Assembly (NCBI RefSeq): GCF_900456775.1
Contig: NZ_UAUL01000001.1
Span: 248,001 to 312,000, forward strand
Length of the DNA stretch: 64,000 bases
Direction of reading: 5' to 3'
DNA from: Sarcina ventriculi
GTDB taxonomy: Bacteria; Bacillota; Clostridia; Clostridiales; Clostridiaceae
The position numbers and the translations under genes were made by a program. The notes under the pieces were generated by a model. That model did no database searches, was not told the origin of the DNA, and was given only the letters and a program-made list of their open reading frames with translations. Shown one piece after another: positions 9,719-17,607 of the stretch. The stretch's first letter is position 1; each line of letters opens with the position of its first letter.

Positions 9719-10408
9719 TTATTGTCCATAATAAGCATTAGGACCATGTTTTCTCATAAAATGCTTATCCATTAATTCTTGAGGCATAGAATTTATTTCA
9801 TATCTTGACAATATTTCTGTATTCCACGCCATCATAGCTACTTCTTCTAATACAACAGCATTATGAACAGCTTCTAAAGCATCCTTGCCCCATGCAAAAG
9901 GACCATGATTTTTAACTAATACAGCTGGAACTTGTAATGGATTTAATTGTTTAAATGATTCGACTATAACAGATCCTGTATTATATTCATAATTAGATTG
10001 TATTTCTGATTTTGTCATATCCCTTGTACAAGGAATCTCATTATAAAAATAATCAGCTTGCGTTGTGCCATATGCTTTAATAGCCCTGCCTGATTGAGCA
10101 AATATCGTTGCCCATCTTGAATGGGTATGAACAATTCCTCCTATATCATAAAAATCATTATATAATTTAACATGAGTTTGCGTATCTGATGATGGTTTAT
10201 ACTTTCCCTCTACTACCTTTCCATTAAGATCAACAACAACCATATCATCAGCACTCATTTTTTCGTACTCAACTCCAGATGGTTTAATTACTATAAGTCC
10301 CTTCTCTCTATCTATTTCTGAAACATTTCCCCATGTAAATGTAACCAAATTATACTTTGGAAGTAACATATTTGCTTCATAAACCTTTTTCTTTAACTCT
10401 TCTAACAC
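9719..10408 (-). CDS. ulaF: L-ribulose-5-phosphate 4-epimerase
   Basis: A 229-residue class II aldolase-fold zinc enzyme converting L-ribulose 5-phosphate to D-xylulose 5-phosphate. Zinc ligands are visible in [11 protein letters not shown] and near the end, and [12 protein letters not shown] is typical of the AraD/UlaF/SgbE family. The start is GTG at 10408 with GGAGGGG upstream. The length equals E. coli UlaF. The epimerases provide the last steps from ascorbate to the central pentose phosphate pool. Confidence 0.93.
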   Translation of the reverse strand: MLEELKKKVYEANMLLPKYNLVTFTWGNVSEIDREKGLIVIKPSGVEYEKMSADDMVVVDLNGKVVEGKYKPSSDTQTHVKLYNDFYDIGGIVHTHSRWATIFAQSGRAIKAYGTTQADYFYNEIPCTRDMTKSEIQSNYEYNTGSVIVESFKQLNPLQVPAVLVKNHGPFAWGKDALEAVHNAVVLEEVAMMAWNTEILSRYEINSMPQELMDKHFMRKHGPNAYYGQ

Positions 10409-10454
10409 TCATACCCCTCCATCAAACTATTATTAATCTTAATTTATACTCATT

Positions 10455-11492
10455 TTAATCTGTAACAAAATATAAAGCTGCTTCTCCTAACTCTCTATTG
10501 GCTGAAACTATAATATCTCTATCATGTTCATTTATTACCGCTACATTACTAGGGCCTATTCCAGCTTCTATAACCTGAGTTTTGAATGTAAGGTTTTCTT
10601 TATCTTCACATTGAATTATAAATAATTCCTTTTCAACTCTCCTATAACCTCCAATTATAGTCGGAATCCCCCTTAATTTTCCACCCCATACAACATGTCC
10701 AAAGTCCATTTCCTTAGGATATTTATAAATTTCCTTATATTCTCCATCTATTTTTTTATTTATTATAAAGTTCTTACCATGAAATGCTTCTATTGTTACT
10801 AATTCATCCTCTCCATCTTCATCAATATCAACAACTGCAATATCACTTACTGGTTTATTCATTATTTGCTCAACTGACCACTCTTCATTTTCATTTTGAG
10901 GTGGTATTACTACAAATACTCCTTCTTCTGAAGTAGTTAACCCTGCCATTACCCCATTCCAAACAGTTCTACAATAACCATGATTTTTTGTTAATCCTTC
11001 TTTTATAACAGTTAATTCAATAGGATTACTTAAATCTTCTGGTATTTCTCCAACATAAATTTTCCCTGGATCTGACCAATCATCTTTAAACTGCTTACTA
11101 GTACAAAGTGTTGCCCCCAAAAAATAATTTTTACCATTTGCTTGTAATATATCAAATCTATGAACATATGGTAATTTAAATAAAGTTTTTGTTTCCCAAC
11201 TTCCATCTCCATTAGGCTTTGACCAAACTATAGTTGCATTTTCCGATTGAAACGTTGGGAAAAAATTTTGTACTGCCAAAAAATCACCATTTTTACCCGG
11301 AATAGCTACCATAGACATAGTGCCTCCTGGACCATCCCAAACTATATTTTGTTTAAAATCATCACCCGTATAGCTATAACATGCCCCTTCGCCCTCTGTT
11401 GCTAATAATATATTTCTTTTTCCATCTACAATAGTGCTGCTTGTCGCATAGCATCTAAACAAATTAGTTAAGAATTTTTTTTCAAATTTCAT
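10455..11492 (-). CDS. Unknown beta-propeller-like protein in the ula operon
   Basis: A 345-residue protein with no signal peptide or membrane segment. The sequence is rich in short beta-strands with repeated aspartate loops, for example VVDIDEDGEDELVTIE, which looks like an FG-GAP/VCBS calcium-loop repeat, and many Gly-Gly and Trp-containing turns (WDGPGGTMSMV, VVWGGKLRG). This suggests a multi-bladed propeller. It lies between ulaA (24 nt) and ulaF (46 nt) and is certainly co-transcribed with them. I do not recognise a function. As a cytoplasmic member of a sugar-acid operon it could be an unrecognised enzyme or a scaffold. Confidence 0.7.
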   Translation of the reverse strand: MKFEKKFLTNLFRCYATSSTIVDGKRNILLATEGEGACYSYTGDDFKQNIVWDGPGGTMSMVAIPGKNGDFLAVQNFFPTFQSENATIVWSKPNGDGSWETKTLFKLPYVHRFDILQANGKNYFLGATLCTSKQFKDDWSDPGKIYVGEIPEDLSNPIELTVIKEGLTKNHGYCRTVWNGVMAGLTTSEEGVFVVIPPQNENEEWSVEQIMNKPVSDIAVVDIDEDGEDELVTIEAFHGKNFIINKKIDGEYKEIYKYPKEMDFGHVVWGGKLRGIPTIIGGYRRVEKELFIIQCEDKENLTFKTQVIEAGIGPSNVAVINEHDRDIIVSANRELGEAALYFVTD

Positions 11493-11516
11493 AATTATCC
11501 CCCCACATTCTATATT

Positions 11517-13001
11517 TTAATTATCAAAAGCTTCAACTACATTCCCAAGTTCAGCTTGCTTATCTCCTAAGTATCCATCATAATCTTCAACTATCTTAAA
11601 ATATCCCTTTTTATCTTTTAAATACTGTATTTGTGGTATTGCAAGCAATCCAACTATTGCTATTGCCAAACCTACATATTTGAAATTATTCATTAAAACA
11701 CCTATAACTGGCCATAATGTAGCAAAATCAAAGTTTCCATGCCATCCACCATATTGAGCTAATCCAAAATAACTAGCCGCAAGTGCTCCGCCTAAAACTT
11801 GAATTATTCCTGATACAAAAGGAATTATTATAGCTGCTTTTAACCCACCTTTTTTATTAGCAAAAACTGCAAATGTAGCATTATCAAAAAATAGTGGTAC
11901 GAATCCTGAAATTATCAATACTGGGCTTTTAAACACTACCAACCCTATAATAGTAATAAATTGTCCTAAAGCACCAAATAAAAATCCAATTGTAACTGCA
12001 TTTGGATGACCAAATCCATACACTGCTGCACAATCTACAGCTGGAACAGAACCTGGCAATATTTTATTGGATATTCCTTGAAAAGATTCAGTAAGTTCAG
12101 ACACAAACATTCTTACTCCAAGTTGTAAAATACTTAAATAAACTGCAAAATATAAGGATTTTTCAATTATATAAAATAGAAAATTAGTTTCTACTTTAAA
12201 GCTAGTATCTATTGTAAGTAATAAATCTTTTCCCAATATAAACATTATAGTTCCAAAGAAAATCATCATTAACGTTCCTGTGGCAACAACATTATCGCTA
12301 AATATTGATAAAAAGCCTGGAAGATTTAAATCCTCTATTGATTTTTTCTTATTACCTACTTTTCCTGCAATTTTATTAGTTAACCAAACTCCAAACATTT
12401 GTTGATGTCCTATGGCAAAACCACCACCTTCAGTCATCTCTTGACAAGCTTCTACTGTAAGATTTGCAGATACAGCCCAATAAACACCTAGTAATACGCC
12501 TAACATAGCTACAACAGCTGAATTAACTAAATCGGGGAAGCAAAAAAATACTATCCATAGTGCAGTAGCTGATTGCTGAACCATTATATGACCTGTTATA
12601 AATACAGTTCTAATTTTAGTAAACTTTCTAAACAAAACTAATACTATATTTATCATAAAAGCTACAAGTAAAACTATCATCATCATAGAAAAAGATTTTC
12701 CTGCATTTTCTATAGCAGACTGTGCAGCTGTTTGTCCAAAATACGGATCTATTACTGCTGCTGTTAAGTTAAATCTATCTTTCAATCCAGCCAATATTGG
12801 TCTAAAATTTGATACTAATCCAGAAGATGCAACATTTAATATTAAATAACCAACCATTGCCTTTATAAATCCAGCAAATGCATCATATAATGGTCTTTTA
12901 AGCAATAAATATCCTATAAAAACTATTAATCCTATAAAAAAAGCAGGGTTAGTTAATATATTTACTTCAAAAAATGTCCATATTGATATTAAAAAATTCA
13001 T
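11517..13001 (-). CDS. ulaA: PTS ascorbate-specific EIIC permease
   Basis: A 494-residue membrane protein of the SgaT/UlaA family with about 11 hydrophobic segments. Motifs include LILNVASSGLVSNF, AVIDPYFGQTAAQ, GGGFAIGHQQMFGVWL and GSVPAVDCAAVYGFGHPNAVTIGF, characteristic of ascorbate EIIC. It imports L-ascorbate while the EIIB subunit phosphorylates it to ascorbate 6-phosphate. A separate EIIA lies 41 nt upstream and EIIB is at the operon end. Confidence 0.95.
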   Translation of the reverse strand: MNFLISIWTFFEVNILTNPAFFIGLIVFIGYLLLKRPLYDAFAGFIKAMVGYLILNVASSGLVSNFRPILAGLKDRFNLTAAVIDPYFGQTAAQSAIENAGKSFSMMMIVLLVAFMINIVLVLFRKFTKIRTVFITGHIMVQQSATALWIVFFCFPDLVNSAVVAMLGVLLGVYWAVSANLTVEACQEMTEGGGFAIGHQQMFGVWLTNKIAGKVGNKKKSIEDLNLPGFLSIFSDNVVATGTLMMIFFGTIMFILGKDLLLTIDTSFKVETNFLFYIIEKSLYFAVYLSILQLGVRMFVSELTESFQGISNKILPGSVPAVDCAAVYGFGHPNAVTIGFLFGALGQFITIIGLVVFKSPVLIISGFVPLFFDNATFAVFANKKGGLKAAIIIPFVSGIIQVLGGALAASYFGLAQYGGWHGNFDFATLWPVIGVLMNNFKYVGLAIAIVGLLAIPQIQYLKDKKGYFKIVEDYDGYLGDKQAELGNVVEAFDN

Positions 13002-13042
13002 TTACTTTTCCCCCATATTTTTATTTACAATCAATTAAAAAT

Positions 13043-13477
13043 TTATAATATAGACTTTAAATCTTCTACGCAATTAGCACTAAGTAACTTTTCTACAACT
13101 TTTGAATCTTCTATTAAAGCAACCATATTTACTAGATTGCTCATATGCTGTTCATTGTTAGTTGATGCTAATACAAAAAATAATCTGGCGTCTTGCTCTG
13201 GATCATCACTAAAATGAACACTTTCCTCAGTTCTCATAAAACAAATAGCTGTTTCATTAACTCCCTCTCCTTCTTGCGCATGAGGTATACATATGTTAGG
13301 AGCTATTACAATATAAGGTCCATACTTATTCACACTATCTATTATTGAATTAACATACTGTTTTTCTATAACCCCTTCATCAATTAAAGGTTTACAAGAA
13401 GCCTCTACTGCATCCTCCCATTTCTTAAACCCTTTATGAAATGAATATCTTCCTTTTTCTATTATTTCATTTAACAT
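13043..13477 (-). CDS. ulaC: PTS ascorbate-type EIIA component
   Basis: A 144-residue phosphocarrier of the mannitol/fructose EIIA (PTS_EIIA_2) fold. The phosphorylated histidine is in IAPNICIPHAQEGEGV (about residue 80). The segment RLFFVLASTNNEQHMSNLVNMV is typical of the family. It takes phosphate from HPr and gives it to the EIIB cysteine. It sits between ulaG and ulaA. Confidence 0.92.
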   Translation of the reverse strand: MLNEIIEKGRYSFHKGFKKWEDAVEASCKPLIDEGVIEKQYVNSIIDSVNKYGPYIVIAPNICIPHAQEGEGVNETAICFMRTEESVHFSDDPEQDARLFFVLASTNNEQHMSNLVNMVALIEDSKVVEKLLSANCVEDLKSIL

Positions 13478-13540
13478 TTTCTTTTCCCCTTTTATTATTT
13501 TTTTATGAGAGCTAAGCTATAGCTCTCATAAGTAGTTATA

Positions 13541-14605
13541 TTATAAAAATGATTTATATGGTAAATTTATATCAGTCGCAAAGCAATCATCAAATCCTCT
13601 TGGATAATGATATTCCATATTATCTTTATCCGTTGGGAAAGTAAATTTACCTCCTACTTGCCATATAAATGGTTTAAATTTATATTGTAATCTATTTTTC
13701 TTCATATTATATAATGCTAATATTTCATTTGTATCAGCTTGAAAATTAGACCATATATCATGATGAAACGGAATAACAACTTCAGTATTTAAAGCCTCTG
13801 CCATTCTTAATATATCAACTGAAGTCATTTTATCTGTAATTCCCCTTGGATTTTCTCCATATGATCCTAACGCTACATCAACTTTATGATCATTTCCATG
13901 TTTAGCATAATAATTTGAATAATGTGAATCCCCACTATGATATAAGTTACCACCAGGAGTTTTTATTAAATAATTTACAGCTTTAGTATCCATATCAATC
14001 GGCATAGTTCCAATTAAACTGCCATTTGGTGGTGCTGTTATAAGTGCAGTTCTATCAAATGCTTCCAAAGCTACTATCTCAATATCTCCAATTTTAATCA
14101 CATCACCTGGTTTAACAACTATACACCTTTCTTTTGGTACTCCCCATTCTCTCCATTTATCAACACATGCCTGTGGTCCTATAAAAGGTACATTATTACT
14201 ACAATTTTGCATAACTGCTGCAGCAACGTTTACATCTATATGATCATTATGATCGTGAGTTGATAATATAGCATCTATTTTTCTAATTCCAAATGGATCT
14301 AGCACAAATGGAGCAACTCTTAAATTAGGTTGAAGTTTTTTTCCACCACACATTCTTGCCATTTGATGTTCTGGATTTATATACGGATTTTTTTTAGTTT
14401 TTTTACCACTTCCACACCAAAAATCAATACACAAGTTTGTTGAGCCTTCTGATTTAACCCATATTCCTGTACAACCTAACCACCACATAGAAAAGGTTCC
14501 TGTCTTTACTTCTTCTTGTTCTATTTCCTCATTTAACCACGTACCCCACCCTGGAAAAGTATTTAATATCCATGATTCTCTTGTAATATCTTCTATCTGT
14601 GACAT
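13541..14605 (-). CDS. ulaG: L-ascorbate-6-phosphate lactonase
   Basis: A 354-residue metallo-beta-lactamase-fold enzyme that opens the lactone ring of L-ascorbate 6-phosphate to 3-keto-L-gulonate 6-phosphate. The metal site shows in [21 protein letters not shown] and [13 protein letters not shown]. The length matches E. coli UlaG (354). It is the first gene of the operon, directly behind the promoter and divergent from the DeoR regulator. Confidence 0.96.
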   Translation of the reverse strand: MSQIEDITRESWILNTFPGWGTWLNEEIEQEEVKTGTFSMWWLGCTGIWVKSEGSTNLCIDFWCGSGKKTKKNPYINPEHQMARMCGGKKLQPNLRVAPFVLDPFGIRKIDAILSTHDHNDHIDVNVAAAVMQNCSNNVPFIGPQACVDKWREWGVPKERCIVVKPGDVIKIGDIEIVALEAFDRTALITAPPNGSLIGTMPIDMDTKAVNYLIKTPGGNLYHSGDSHYSNYYAKHGNDHKVDVALGSYGENPRGITDKMTSVDILRMAEALNTEVVIPFHHDIWSNFQADTNEILALYNMKKNRLQYKFKPFIWQVGGKFTFPTDKDNMEYHYPRGFDDCFATDINLPYKSFL

Positions 14606-14655
14606 TATAATTCCCCCGCATAACTCATTGTTTTTTTATTACTTTTTATACTTTT

Positions 14656-14684
14656 ATTGTAAATTAAATGTTCAAAAAAATCAA
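14656..14684 (-). promoter_or_regulatory. Likely promoter of the ula operon
   Basis: On the minus strand, TTGATT (14684-14679) and TACAAT (14661-14656) are separated by 17 bp and lie about 50 bp before ulaG. The 205-bp divergent region 14606-14810 also contains several ATTCAA/GTTCAA motifs that may be operator halves for the DeoR protein; this is an inference. Confidence 0.55.
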
Positions 14685-14740
14685 TATCTTTTATTAAAAA
14701 ATTTAATTTTTTATTATTAACATTCAATTCATTCATATAA

Positions 14741-14769
14741 TTGTTTATTTTGATTCTTTATTGTATAAT
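14741..14769 (+). promoter_or_regulatory. Likely promoter of the ula regulator gene
   Basis: TTGTTT (14741-14746) and TATAAT (14764-14769) are spaced by 17 bp and lie about 40 bp before the DeoR start at 14811. Confidence 0.6.
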
Positions 14770-14810
14770 ATACTTATCTTTGTGAAAATATTACTAAGAA
14801 AGGAATAAAT

Positions 14811-15593
14811 ATGAAAAAATCTAAAAGTATAGTATATAATCGCCGTAAAGAAATACTGCAATATTTAAAAACAAATAAAGATATAAAAAATGAAGAACTA
14901 GCAAATTTGCTAAATATATCACCTCTTACAATTAGAAGAGATTTACAAGCACTAGAAAATGAAGGATTAGTTAAAAGATATCATGGTGGTGCTACACCTA
15001 TAGATAATATGCACTATAGTACTAATTTAAAAAATAATGAAAATAAACTAAAGCAAAAACATGCTATTGCAAAATATGCTGCTAGCTTAATAAATAATGG
15101 GGATACCATTTTTATAAATACTAGTTCTACAGCATTACTTATTCTACAATATTTAGAAAACAAATATGTAGTTGTTGTAACAAACAATAGTAAAGCATTG
15201 AAAGTCACTCTCCCCCCCAATGTTGACTTAGTTTTAACAGGTGGTCAAGTTTATGGACGTAAGCAATCAATGGTTGGAGATTTCGCAACACATATTATTT
15301 CTAAAATTTCTGCTTCAAAATGCTTTCTAGGTGTTAGTGGCATAGAAGTCGATTCTGGAATAAGCACATCAATTCTTCAAGAAACATTAGTTAATAAAGA
15401 AATGATTAATCATACTGTTGGTTCCGTATATGTAGTTACTGATAGCTCTAAAATAGGAAGACATTTTAATTTCTCAAGTGGTGATATTGACAAAGTTTCT
15501 AATCTAATAACTGATGAGGATATTACCGTTGAAAATGTTCATAAATTTCAAAATGCAGGTATAAAAGTTTCAATTGTAAATTATAATAAATAA
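14811..15593 (+). CDS. DeoR-family regulator, probable UlaR-like repressor
   Basis: A 260-residue DeoR/GlpR regulator with an N-terminal winged helix (residues about 9-60, LLNISPLTIRRDLQALENEG, YHGGA) and a C-terminal sugar-phosphate sensor (TIFINTSSTALLILQYL, VVTNNSKAL, LTGGQVYGR). It is divergent from ulaG across 205 bp, as ulaR is in E. coli, so it most likely represses the ula operon in response to an ascorbate-derived phosphate. The start has AGAAAGGAAT upstream. The pairing with ula is inferred from position. Confidence 0.85.
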   Translation: MKKSKSIVYNRRKEILQYLKTNKDIKNEELANLLNISPLTIRRDLQALENEGLVKRYHGGATPIDNMHYSTNLKNNENKLKQKHAIAKYAASLINNGDTIFINTSSTALLILQYLENKYVVVVTNNSKALKVTLPPNVDLVLTGGQVYGRKQSMVGDFATHIISKISASKCFLGVSGIEVDSGISTSILQETLVNKEMINHTVGSVYVVTDSSKIGRHFNFSSGDIDKVSNLITDEDITVENVHKFQNAGIKVSIVNYNK

Positions 15594-15704
15594 TCTTATC
15601 ATACTATTTTAAAACTTGAAAAAATAATAGATTATATTAAAGAAGAAGATATTATAGAAAGATTTTATTAACACCTATTTTAAAATAATATAAAACAACA
15701 AAAT

Positions 15705-15738
15705 AATAGCAGTTTCCAACTCAATAGAAACTGCTATT
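15705..15738. terminator. Bidirectional terminator
   Basis: A 12-bp perfect stem (AATAGCAGTTTC with GAAACTGCTATT) around a 10-nt loop, between two convergent genes. T-rich stretches flank both sides, more clearly on the minus exit. Confidence 0.72.
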
Positions 15739-15787
15739 TAGACAATTTTATTTAATAAAAATATTACATTATAATAGATAAAACCCT

Positions 15788-16597
15788 CTATTTTAATACA
15801 GGAATCCCTATATATTTTTCTATACCCAAAGCTACTCCATCATTTGCTACTGTATCTGTTATTTCTTTAGCATAACTTTTAACTCTATCTGATGCATTTC
15901 CCATAGCTATTCCACAACCCACTGTTTCAAACATTTCTACATCATTATCGCCATCTCCAAATGCATAACTATTTTCAAGAGGAATTTCTAAATATTCTAA
16001 TGCTTTTAATATTCCATTTGCTTTGTGATTTTTCTTTAAATAAATTTCAAAAAATCTTTCATCTATACTATTAAAATATCCATAGTCCAAATTAGCATTA
16101 ACCAAATCCATACATACGCTTCTATCATTTTTATCACAACAAAAAGCTTCTATTTTATAAACATTAGTATTTTCTATATCACAACAACCATTCAAAATCA
16201 AATTGCTCTCAATTCCAATACTCTTGTAAAAATTAATAAAATCATCATTATTTTCACTTATATATGAATAAGGTTGTCCCTCTAAAATATATTGAATATT
16301 ATTCTCTTTAAATTTTGTTGTCATTTTTCTTAAAAACTCTTTATCAATTTCTTCACTATAAATAACTTCATCCTTTACTTTTACATAAGCTCCATTGCAT
16401 AAAACAAAGCCATCAAATCCAAAATCTAATATAGTTTTGTTTAAAAAAGCATAAGGTCTCCCTGAGGCAATAAAAACATAATCCCCATTTTCTTGAAGAT
16501 CTCTAATAGCCTTCTTAACCTTTGGCGATATATCTATTAAACCATTAATACAATCTAAAAGGGTTCCATCTATATCAAAAAATACAGCTCTCCTCAT
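15788..16597 (-). CDS. Cof-type HAD-IIB phosphatase
   Basis: A 269-residue haloacid dehalogenase-superfamily hydrolase of the Cof/YidA subfamily. Motif I is FFDIDGTLLD (residues 6-15), motif II is IASGRP, motif IV is FGDGDNDVEMF, and a C2 cap lies between. Such enzymes dephosphorylate sugar phosphates, flavin mononucleotide or pyridoxal phosphate in the cytoplasm. It is divergent from a DeoR regulator (16745) that may control it. The substrate cannot be told from sequence. Confidence 0.92.
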   Translation of the reverse strand: MRRAVFFDIDGTLLDCINGLIDISPKVKKAIRDLQENGDYVFIASGRPYAFLNKTILDFGFDGFVLCNGAYVKVKDEVIYSEEIDKEFLRKMTTKFKENNIQYILEGQPYSYISENNDDFINFYKSIGIESNLILNGCCDIENTNVYKIEAFCCDKNDRSVCMDLVNANLDYGYFNSIDERFFEIYLKKNHKANGILKALEYLEIPLENSYAFGDGDNDVEMFETVGCGIAMGNASDRVKSYAKEITDTVANDGVALGIEKYIGIPVLK

Positions 16598-16630
16598 AAC
16601 AATCCCCCTAATTACTATTTATTATTATTA

Positions 16631-16670
16631 TATTATTTTTATTATCATTTTATTATTTTTATTATCATTT
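16631..16670. repeat. 20-bp tandem duplication before a DeoR gene
   Basis: The unit TATTATTTTTATTATCATTT occurs twice head to tail (16631-16650 and 16651-16670) in the divergent promoter region between the HAD gene and the DeoR regulator. DeoR proteins often bind direct repeats, so it may be an operator, but simple AT-rich slippage is equally possible. Confidence 0.6.
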
Positions 16671-16744
16671 GTCAATTGTATTTTAATTTATTTCAAATTA
16701 TATATTATAATGAGAATAAACAATAATTATTAAGGAGAATATGG

Positions 16745-17509
16745 ATGTTTATAGAGGAACGTTACAAATATATTTTAGATCTTCTTGAAAAAAACGGAAA
16801 AGTTCTAGTAAAGGATTTAAGTAAAGAATTTAATATAAGTGAAAGTATGATTAGAAAGGATTTACAATTTTTAGAAAAAGAAAATTTATTACAACGTACA
16901 TATGGCGGAGCAATAAACATAAAAAATACTATAAGTAGCTGTGAAAGTTTTAATAAACGTGTCGAAAAAAATATTGATTTAAAAGAGATAGTTGCGAAAA
17001 AAGCATTTAAAGAAATAAAAGATAATGAAACTATATTTTTAGATTCTTCTACTATATCTTACATGATTGCAAAATTAATAGTAAAAAATAATAAAAAAAT
17101 AACTTTAATAACGAATATGTACGAAATATCATCATTAATCCCCGTAGATTCAAAAGCTAAATTTATATTTATAGGTGGAGATTACAACCCTTTTGTAGGT
17201 GGGAGCATTGGTTCGTATGCAATTTCTCAAATCAAAAAATATCGCTGTGATAAAGCTTTTATTGGTTGCACAGGATTTGACCTTAGAGATGGGAGTATAA
17301 GTACTAATTTATCAGAAGATGCATCAACAAAAAGAACAATTATAAGTATTTCTAAAGAATTATTTTTAGTAATGCTAAATGATAAATTTGAAACAAGTTC
17401 TAGTTTTATTTTTTCAAATATAGTTGATTTTAATGGTATTATTACAGAAACTTTACCTAATAAATCTATAAAAAATTTACTTAAAGATTATTATGTTAAT
17501 TTAATATAA
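16745..17509 (+). CDS. DeoR-family transcriptional regulator
   Basis: A 254-residue DeoR-type regulator. The N-terminal helix-turn-helix (residues 5-57: LLEKNGKVLVKDLSKEFNI, SESMIRKDLQFLEKENLL, YGGA) precedes a sensor domain with IFLDSSTISYMIAKL, LITNMYEI and FIGGDYNPF. It is divergent from the HAD phosphatase, so the two may form a small sugar-phosphate unit. AAGGAG lies upstream of the ATG at 16745. The target genes are unknown. Confidence 0.88.
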   Translation: MFIEERYKYILDLLEKNGKVLVKDLSKEFNISESMIRKDLQFLEKENLLQRTYGGAINIKNTISSCESFNKRVEKNIDLKEIVAKKAFKEIKDNETIFLDSSTISYMIAKLIVKNNKKITLITNMYEISSLIPVDSKAKFIFIGGDYNPFVGGSIGSYAISQIKKYRCDKAFIGCTGFDLRDGSISTNLSEDASTKRTIISISKELFLVMLNDKFETSSSFIFSNIVDFNGIITETLPNKSIKNLLKDYYVNLI

Positions 17510-17570
17510 CATATAAAATAATTTTTTTGTTTCAAATTTGCTATAGAATTATACAATAAATCTTTATATA

Positions 17571-17605
17571 AAAAAGAATCCTAAACTAAGTTTAGGATTC
17601 TTTTT
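17571..17605. terminator. Bidirectional terminator
   Basis: A near-perfect hairpin, AAAAAGAATCCTAAACT with AGTTTAGGATTCTTTTT, between the convergent DeoR and flavin oxidoreductase genes, with T-runs on both strands. Confidence 0.88.
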
Positions 17606-17607
17606 AT

